The notes under the pieces are model-generated. The model made no database searches. It saw only the letters and a program-made list of their open reading frames with translations, and was not told the DNA's origin. Made by a program: the position numbers and the translations under genes. A stretch of 5,598 bases of DNA from a bacterium (lineage in GTDB: Bacteria > Verrucomicrobiota > Verrucomicrobiia > Limisphaerales > J093): positions 1 through 5,598 of the forward strand of contig JAJXTA010000238.1 in assembly GCA_021784265.1 (NCBI GenBank), given 5' to 3'. Shown here one piece after another: positions 1-4,424 of this stretch. Every line of letters begins with the position of its first letter. Positions within the stretch are counted from its first letter, which is position 1.

Positions 1-74
1 ACGGTGGTGGCGCCCGTGTAGGTGTTGGCGCCGGAGAGGGTCAGGGTGCTTGTGGTCGAGGTGTCTTTTGTCAG
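1..74 (-). repeat. PATR repeat of gene A cut by the window edge
   Basis: Residues 1253-1276 read LTKDTSTTSTLTLSGA followed by NTYTGATT, a core repeat continuing past the left edge. It nearly duplicates the NTYTGATT DNA at 215-250. Confidence 0.8.
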
Positions 75-3000
75 AGAGCCGGTACCGCTGATGACACCGG
101 ACAGGGTTTGATCAGCGCTGCTGCTGAAAATGAATTTTCCAGCGTTGCTGATGGCGCCTGCATAGTTGCCGGAGTTCAGCGAACCTGAGCCGCTGACTAT
201 CAGCGTACCGCCGGAGATGGTGGTGGCACCGGTGTAGGTGTTGGCACCGGAGAGCACCCACGTGCCGGCGTCGGATTTGGTCAGGCTGACCTTGCCGGCG
301 CCATCGGTGATCTTGCCGGCGAACGTATTGTTACCGGTGTTGTTGCCGCCGAGCTGCAAGGTATTGTTGCCAGTGCCATTCACCAGCAGGTCGGTGTTGA
401 TGTTGATGGTGTTGGCAGGGTTGGCGTTGCCGTTTTTGATATAGCCTGTGTTGTTCCCCGTGCCCGTAAACACAATCTGACGGTTGTTCAGGGTCAACGC
501 AGTTGTGGCACCGGTACCCCACATGAATTCAGACGCCTTAGCAGATGATACGTTATCAGAACCAAAAATGATTCCGCCAGCGCCTGGAGCGTCCCCCAAA
601 CTGTTCACGTATACCGTAACGCCAGCTTGGGCTCCACTAATGTTCCCGCCTAGAATAAGCGGGCCGGTGAAGGTGTTGGCCAAGTTGCTCAGGTAGAGCG
701 GCCGGTCTCCCGGGCTGGCGGCCCCGTAGGGCTTGAATCCACCGTTACCCGTGACGGCTCCGGTGATGGTTACGCCGCCGCCACCATTCTGATAGGTTAC
801 GAGGGCGCCATTGTTCAGTGCGAAGCTCTTTTGAAGCGTGATACTGTTGTTCACAAAGGTAATGAACGTGGAGGCGTTGATGGTAACGGAGCTATTCGCC
901 GCCCCGAGGACATCGCTTGCGACGCCAAGGGTCAAATTGCCGCCGTTGATGACCAACCCACCGCTGAAGGTGTTGTTGGGATTGGAAAGGGTCAACCCAC
1001 CAGAACCAGATGACACCACAGCGACCGGCTTGCTGTCGGAGCTATTGGTAATCGGCGCACTGACGGTAATCGCCTTGTTGCCCGCAGTGAGATAGAGGTT
1101 GCCACCGCCGGTAGGTGTCCGCAAGGCACCGGTGCCGCTGATTGTGAGCGTACCCGAACCGCCGTTGAGGATGCCGTAGGTTTCGAGATTGTTGGCGCCC
1201 AGCGCGAGTGTTGCAGCTCCGCCGGTGTAACGCAGGGTATTCAAGGTGCGGCTCGCGCTGAGCGATGTCACCGTGCTCTCCACGATGTTGCCGGTTGCTG
1301 ACCAGCTCGTCGGCCAAGTGGTCTCGTTTTCGTTGGCCGCGATGTTGGCGGGGACGACTTGCGCTGAACCATTGTAAACCGCGTAATCGGTCTGCGCGTT
1401 GGCGGCGGTTCCGACCGTGGCCCACGGCCCGATGATCTGGCCGGCCGGTGTCGTGCCGGATCCGCTGACAACGATCATGTTCTTGGTGGTGTTCAGTCCG
1501 CCATTAGCCGAAAACGTGATTGCCGACGTGCCGGCCTGGGTCAGGCCGCTGAGCGTCAACGTCTGGCTGCCCGCACCGGTCTGGTTGTTGGATTCCACGA
1601 CGTTTAACTGCCCGCTGGTGAGCGCGACCGGGCCGAGTGTCTCGGCATAGACGTTGGCCCCGGAGGTGTTGACAAACTGGAGATTGCCGCCGTTGGAAGT
1701 GATGGTGGCGCTGTCATTCACCCGGTTGATGGCCGCATCTCCGGCGCTGGCGTTGACCAGCGAGAGAGCGCCGCCGTTGAACGTGATGGCCGAGTTAACA
1801 AGCGCGCCATTCCCGCTGAGGGTGAGCGTGCCGTTGTTGAGATAGGTTGCGCCGGTGTAGGTGTTGCTGCCTTGGAGAACCTGCGTGCCCGGGCCGGCCA
1901 TGGTGACGGTCCTGCCGCTGGAGCCATCGGGAATGCTGCCACCATAGGTGTACGTGATGCCCGACTGCGGGTTGAGAGTGAGCGATGTAACGGTGTTTTG
2001 GAAAACTACAGTTCCGGCACCCGCAAGCGTCAGTCCGCCGGCAGGCAGACTCTTGTCAAACGTGAACGTGTTCGCAGCATCGTTGATGTCCAACCCCACC
2101 GTTGCGAGCGAGTTGATAACAACCGTGCGGCTCAACGAGGCAAAACTATTGAGCGCAGTGCCGGTGATCTGGAGCACGCCACCGTTGAAGTACAGAGTTC
2201 CGCCGTTACCAAGGTTGTTGGCCGCGCCTACACTGAGCTCGCCGGCGTTGAGGGTTGTCGGACCGGTGTAGGTATTGCCACCGGTGAGAACCCACGTGCC
2301 TGCGCCGTTCTTGGTCAAGGAGACTGCGCCCGAACCGTTGTCGGCGATGTTGGCCGCCAAGGTGTTGGCCGCCGTGTTGGACCCGGTGAGATACAGCATC
2401 CGGGTCTGATTTGCGGTGCCGTAAGCCGGGGAGGACGTGCTGGTCAAGTTGAGCGCGCCGCTGCCCGAGGCGTCGAGCGTGGCACTGTCGCCGTTCGCTG
2501 TGCCATTGATGGTGAAACTGCGATCAGAACTGGCTGCGCCGCCGGTGTATTGCAAGGTCGTTCCGTTGGCGAGAACCAGATTGGCGGCGGCGCTGCTGGA
2601 ATTGCCAATCGCGCTTGTCGCGCCACCATTCGCCAGCGAATTAACGCTCACGATGCCGCCATTGATCGTGGTGCCGCCGTTGTAGGTGTTGGCACCGGAG
2701 AGTTTCAGGGTGCCGGTGCCCGTCTTAATGAGGCCGGCAGTGCCGCTGCTGGTGCGGATCACGCCGGACATGGTGGCGTAAGCCGCGCCTGTGGTACCGC
2801 CATCGACATAAATGGTGCGTGTGGTGCCGTTGAGATCAACCTTGTTCGCGAAAGTCGCATTGGCGGTGCCTTGGGAAGCGGCCGACATGAACTGTAGCGT
2901 GGATGGATTGAAGTAGCCGGTGGCGTTGGCATTCCCTGCCTCACCCGCGGCCCCCCACACCACTTCGTAAGCGGAATTGTTGTTGATGGTGATCGCAATG

Positions 3001-3830
3001 GTCTGGCCATTGCCGTTCTGGCTGAACCCAGAGGTTCCGCCGAGAATCTGGACCTGGCCCGCGCCCGAGCCCAGAGTGCGGGTGAAGGAGCTGCCCCAGT
3101 AATCCTCGTAGACGCCGCCGACGCCGTTGAAGGTTAGGTTCGCGTTACTGAAAGAGTTTGCAACATTATAGCCCATCACTCTACCACCACCGTTAATGGT
3201 GAGCGGGCCGCTGAAGGTATGATTATATGCCGTGCCGGCACCATCGAGATAGAGGAGTCCCGATCCGCTGAAGGTAAGGCCGCCGGCACCGGTGATGACA
3301 TTGGCGGTATTGTGGAAATCGAAGGTACCCGTGCCACTCAAGATCAGGGTGTTGCCATTGTTGTTCACGCCACCGGTGCCGGTGAGCGTACTCGCTGAAT
3401 TGTTCGTCCAAGTCTGGCCCCCGCCGAGAGTAATCGGACTGGCAAACGTGACGTTACCCGCCCCTGAGTTCATCGTGATACCGGCATTGAGCGTGATCGT
3501 CTGGCCGGCGGTGCCCAGCGTGTAGGTACCGGAGAAGGGATTGAAGGTGAACGAATTGACCGTTGTTGGACTGGCGAGTGTAACGGCACCGCCGGTTCCG
3601 CCAACACCAAACACCGCATCGGAACCAGAGACCCAAGTGAGGTTACTGCTAGTGACGGTATCCCACCACTGGTTCGCATTCAGCCATGTGCCGGCGCCGT
3701 CCGTCACGTTAGCTCCGGTGTTGTTGGCATCCCAGGTGAGGCTGGCCGCATGGGCCGCGGCCGGGGCCAGGGTGAGGGCTGCGGCGGCCAGGCAGGCGAG
3801 AATCCACAGACGCTGGGGGCGGATGTGCAT
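1..3830 (-). CDS. Large secreted PATR-repeat beta-helix protein, N-terminal part (3' end outside window)
   Basis: The minus-strand reading frame is open for 1276 codons from ATG 3830 to the left edge. The protein begins with a Sec signal peptide (residues 1-28, cut after AHA). An N-terminal segment follows with LTWDANN and TDGAGTW (residues 31-48). Residues 268-366 form a non-PATR module leading into the first repeat. PATR-type repeats lie near residues 367-396, 479-543, 642-675, 946-975, 1158-1221 and from 1253 on, with cores such as GTWVLSGANTYTG. A second distinct module (residues 728-826) contains GQIIGPWATVG. Composition is dominated by Gly, Asn, Thr, Ser and Ala, with almost no Cys. PATR regions are expected to form a right-handed beta-helix outside the cell. 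Function is unknown; adhesion, matrix or polysaccharide contact are guesses. The C-terminus is unseen, so a PEP-CTERM tail is likely by analogy with gene B but a beta-barrel cannot be excluded. An in-frame ATG at 3941 with its own ribosome site would add 37 residues. I prefer 3830 because it places a normal signal peptide at the N-terminus. Confidence 0.93.
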   Translation of the reverse strand, partial: MHIRPQRLWILACLAAAALTLAPAAAHAASLTWDANNTGANVTDGAGTWLNANQWWDTVTSSNLTWVSGSDAVFGVGGTGGAVTLASPTTVNSFTFNPFSGTYTLGTAGQTITLNAGITMNSGAGNVTFASPITLGGGQTWTNNSASTLTGTGGVNNNGNTLILSGTGTFDFHNTANVITGAGGLTFSGSGLLYLDGAGTAYNHTFSGPLTINGGGRVMGYNVANSFSNANLTFNGVGGVYEDYWGSSFTRTLGSGAGQVQILGGTSGFSQNGNGQTIAITINNNSAYEVVWGAAGEAGNANATGYFNPSTLQFMSAASQGTANATFANKVDLNGTTRTIYVDGGTTGAAYATMSGVIRTSSGTAGLIKTGTGTLKLSGANTYNGGTTINGGIVSVNSLANGGATSAIGNSSSAAANLVLANGTTLQYTGGAASSDRSFTINGTANGDSATLDASGSGALNLTSTSSPAYGTANQTRMLYLTGSNTAANTLAANIADNGSGAVSLTKNGAGTWVLTGGNTYTGPTTLNAGELSVGAANNLGNGGTLYFNGGVLQITGTALNSFASLSRTVVINSLATVGLDINDAANTFTFDKSLPAGGLTLAGAGTVVFQNTVTSLTLNPQSGITYTYGGSIPDGSSGRTVTMAGPGTQVLQGSNTYTGATYLNNGTLTLSGNGALVNSAITFNGGALSLVNASAGDAAINRVNDSATITSNGGNLQFVNTSGANVYAETLGPVALTSGQLNVVESNNQTGAGSQTLTLSGLTQAGTSAITFSANGGLNTTKNMIVVSGSGTTPAGQIIGPWATVGTAANAQTDYAVYNGSAQVVPANIAANENETTWPTSWSATGNIVESTVTSLSASRTLNTLRYTGGAATLALGANNLETYGILNGGSGTLTISGTGALRTPTGGGNLYLTAGNKAITVSAPITNSSDSKPVAVVSSGSGGLTLSNPNNTFSGGLVINGGNLTLGVASDVLGAANSSVTINASTFITFVNNSITLQKSFALNNGALVTYQNGGGGVTITGAVTGNGGFKPYGAASPGDRPLYLSNLANTFTGPLILGGNISGAQAGVTVYVNSLGDAPGAGGIIFGSDNVSSAKASEFMWGTGATTALTLNNRQIVFTGTGNNTGYIKNGNANPANTININTDLLVNGTGNNTLQLGGNNTGNNTFAGKITDGAGKVSLTKSDAGTWVLSGANTYTGATTISGGTLIVSGSGSLNSGNYAGAISNAGKFIFSSSADQTLSGVISGTGSLTKDTSTTSTLTLSGANTYTGATT
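168..359 (-). repeat. PATR super-block, gene A copy 2
   Basis: Residues 1158-1221 run from LQLGGNNTGNNTFAGKI through VSLTKSDAGTWVLSG and ANTYTGATT to SGSLNSG. It is closer to the gene B block in the NNTGNN/SNTGNN part than gene A copy 1 is. Confidence 0.85.
906..995 (-). repeat. Divergent PATR repeat of gene A
   Basis: Residues 946-975 (LTLSNPNNTFSGGLVINGG, then NLTLGVASDVL) keep the NTFSGG turn and the strand following it, without the LTK lead-in. A similar weak unit, LYLSNLANTFTGPLILGG, lies near 693-640. Confidence 0.6.
1353..1649 (-). other. Non-PATR module of gene A (residues 728-826)
   Basis: The motif order is YAETLGPVALTSG, QTLTLSGL, ITFSANGGL, GQIIGPWATVG and TDYAVYNG. It resembles a GIIGGWATVG...DWATY module that I recall interrupting PATR arrays in related proteins. 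It is richer in aromatic residues than the repeats. The resemblance is recalled, not searched. Confidence 0.55.
1806..1907 (-). repeat. Degenerate PATR repeat of gene A
   Basis: Residues 642-675 keep GSNTYTGATYLNNGTLTLSG, but the LTKxGxGT lead-in has drifted to VTMAGPGTQVLQ. Confidence 0.7.
2202..2396 (-). repeat. PATR super-block, gene A copy 1
   Basis: Residues 479-543 run from LYLTGSNTAANTLAANI through VSLTKNGAGTWVLTG and GNTYTGPTT to AANNLGNG. This is a full-length version of the block also seen at 168-359 and in gene B. Confidence 0.85.
2643..2732 (-). repeat. PATR repeat of gene A, first copy
   Basis: Residues 367-396 (LIKTGTGTLKLSGANTYNGG, then TTINGGIVSV) are a near-consensus PATR unit. 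It directly follows the 268-366 module. Confidence 0.85.
2733..3029 (-). other. Non-PATR module of gene A (residues 268-366)
   Basis: The segment starts GFSQNGNGQTIAI and continues with YEVVWGAAGEAGN, FNPSTLQFMSAA, TRTIYVDGG and YATMSGVI, leading straight into the first PATR unit. From memory, this order of motifs recurs before PATR repeats in verrucomicrobial and planctomycete surface proteins. I know no named function for it. Confidence 0.6.
3747..3830 (-). other. Sec signal peptide of gene A
   Basis: Residues 1-28 from ATG 3830 show a basic n-region (MHIRPQR), a hydrophobic core (LWILACLAAAALTLAP) and a small-residue cleavage site AAAHA before ASLTWD. This is a standard signal peptidase I pattern. 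It places the protein outside the inner membrane and supports 3830 as the working start. Confidence 0.85.
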
Positions 3831-3836
3831 GGTCTT

Positions 3837-3844
3837 CTCCTCTC
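3837..3844 (-). promoter_or_regulatory. Shine-Dalgarno site for the proximal start of gene A
   Basis: The minus strand reads GAGAGGAG, six bases before ATG 3830. This is a strong match to the anti-Shine-Dalgarno sequence at good spacing, and it supports initiation directly at the signal peptide. Confidence 0.75.
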
Positions 3845-3938
3845 GCAGGGGTGGATGGGATGGATGGTGAATACCGGCCAAGCTGATGGGGGACGCGAAA
3901 AACCGACGGGGCTGAACCTTCTGGCTGGGGAAATGAGT

Positions 3939-3956
3939 CATAATCCCGCTCTCCTT
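3939..3956 (-). promoter_or_regulatory. Second Shine-Dalgarno site and in-frame ATG upstream of gene A
   Basis: The minus strand has AAGGAG (3956-3951), nine bases, then ATG (3941-3939). The frame runs without a stop for 37 codons (MTHFPSQKVQPRRFFASPI onward, ending LREEKT) into the Met at 3830. Initiation here would make a longer gene A with a polar, His/Pro-rich extension ahead of the signal peptide. It is either a true alternative start, a translated leader fused to the protein, or chance. The good ribosome site makes chance less attractive, but the extension resembles no domain I recognise. Confidence 0.45.
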
Positions 3957-3965
3957 CGTTTGACC

Positions 3966-3983
3966 GGGGCCCGAATGGGCCCC
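3966..3983 (-). promoter_or_regulatory. GC-only hairpin just upstream of the distal ribosome site of gene A
   Basis: A perfect 7-bp stem, ggggccc at 3966-3972 with gggcccc at 3977-3983, closes a 4-base loop. It ends ten bases before the AAGGAG site. There is no T-tract on either side, so it is not a Rho-independent terminator. It is more likely a leader structure affecting translation or RNA stability. Confidence 0.5.
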
Positions 3984-3991
3984 TTGCCCAT

Positions 3992-4035
3992 CCGCAAGTG
4001 CAACACGTAAATGACTTACCAGCATCAACTTGCGG
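3992..4035 (-). promoter_or_regulatory. Inverted repeat in the gene A leader (ccgcaagt / acttgcgg)
   Basis: Perfect 8-bp arms at 3992-3999 and 4028-4035 flank 28 bases, which contain a smaller nested stem (gtaa 4007-4010 with ttac 4016-4019). The distal arm can alternatively pair with cttgc at 3983-3987 (partner gcaag at 3994-3998), so two hairpins compete for the same bases. In a leader RNA this would be an attenuator-like switch; in DNA it could be an operator. No known riboswitch class is recognised. Confidence 0.4.
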
Positions 4036-4095
4036 AACAAACCCGTCCCGACCTCCGCCCCGGCGGACTGAGTTCCCCGACCCGGCCGGGAATCT

Positions 4096-4134
4096 GCCCG
4101 GCGAAGTCTTTTTATTGTAACTCAAGGGCCGGGC
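4096..4134 (-). promoter_or_regulatory. Candidate promoter island of gene A inside an inverted repeat
   Basis: An AT-rich island lies between perfect 7-bp arms, gcccggc at 4096-4102 and gccgggc at 4128-4134. On the minus strand it contains TACAAT (4119-4114), one mismatch from the bacterial -10 consensus. No good -35 hexamer is visible at 16-19 bp spacing. The arms could form an operator or a cruciform around the -10. A transcript starting just downstream would begin at or beside a second hairpin (4085-4102). Promoter assignment is tentative. Confidence 0.3.
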
Positions 4135-4180
4135 GGATGAAATAGTAATTTTACGACAATTTGCATGCCGGATTGCGACA

Positions 4181-4255
4181 CCCCCGGAACCTCCGGCCCC
4201 CGGAATCCCCGGGCCCCGGAATTTTCCCCTGGAATCCCCGCCCCCGGAAAAGGGC
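4181..4255. repeat. Imperfect ~16-nt GC-rich tandem array
   Basis: About five units share a (c)cccGGAAtccccgg pattern, with GGAA at 4186, 4202, 4218, 4231 and 4246. Units at 4181-4196 and 4197-4212 are identical at 14 of 16 positions; later units are more diverged or shortened. The plus strand carries seven C-runs of four or five bases, so the minus strand carries seven G-runs and may form G-quadruplex structure. No coding role is seen. Confidence 0.7.
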
Positions 4256-4300
4256 TCGGCAGAGAGTTGAACCGGCGAGGGCACCAAGCCAAGAGGTCGA

Positions 4301-4319
4301 AAAGCGGCTGAGGCGCTTT
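4301..4319 (-). terminator. Alternative weak terminator hairpin of gene B
   Basis: On the minus strand AAAGCG, a 7-base loop and CGCTTT form a short stem with an A-run on one side and TTTT on the other, about 110 bases after the gene B stop. The shape resembles an intrinsic terminator, but only three of the six pairs are G-C. Confidence 0.25.
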
Positions 4320-4343
4320 GGGCGGGCCGGCCGGGGGTTGGGG
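4320..4343 (+). other. Putative G-quadruplex motif
   Basis: Four G-runs of at least three (4320-4322, 4324-4326, 4333-4337, 4340-4343) are separated by loops of 1, 6 and 2 bases, which fits the usual G3+N1-7 rule. It lies on the template strand for both genes, downstream of gene B and upstream of gene A, where it could hinder polymerase read-through. High local GC makes chance occurrence possible. Confidence 0.45.
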
Positions 4344-4372
4344 TGGTTGAAGCGGGAGGAAGAAAGGCACGA

Positions 4373-4390
4373 CCGCGCGATTAGGCGCGG
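4373..4390 (-). terminator. Possible terminator hairpin of gene B
   Basis: Perfect 6-bp GC-only arms, ccgcgc at 4373-4378 and gcgcgg at 4385-4390, close a 6-base loop about 35 bases after the gene B stop. The following minus-strand sequence is pyrimidine-rich (TCGTGCCTTTCTTCC) but lacks a clean T-tract, so the call is weak. Confidence 0.3.
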
Positions 4391-4424
4391 CCGCACCAGG
4401 AGGAGGTAGCTTGATCGGAGCGGA

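Larger units (their letters stand above)
3831..4424. other. Intergenic region between genes B and A
   Basis: This is the gap of about 594 bp (483 bp if gene A starts at 3941) between the gene B stop and gene A. No convincing gene is present on either strand. It contains possible terminators, a G-quadruplex motif, a GC-rich short tandem array, an AT-rich promoter-like island and a hairpin-rich leader, each listed separately. Its size and content suggest that gene A has its own promoter and is not simply co-transcribed with gene B. Confidence 0.8.

Noticed and set aside
1872..2897. 341-codon plus-strand open frame opposite gene A
   Set aside because: It starts at TTG without a convincing ribosome site and reads as an Arg/Gly/Ala/Val-rich shadow. 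Codons such as GGC, AAC and ACC on the minus strand rarely create stops on the plus strand. Gene A in the same place shows clear family motifs.
3789..3803. Possible lipobox (ILAC) in the gene A signal peptide
   Set aside because: The Cys is residue 13, followed by a long hydrophobic core and a normal AHA cleavage site. This fits signal peptidase I, not lipoprotein processing.
4085..4113. Plus-strand terminator: gccggg/cccggc stem followed by a T-run at 4109-4113
   Set aside because: No plus-strand gene lies upstream, and six bases separate the stem from the T-run. The arms fit better with the inverted repeat around the minus-strand promoter candidate.
3709..4287. 192-codon minus-strand open frame across the intergenic region and the gene A start
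   Set aside because: It is out of frame with gene A, overlaps its signal peptide and is rich in Pro/Gly/Arg from GC-rich noncoding DNA. It shows no recognisable domain.
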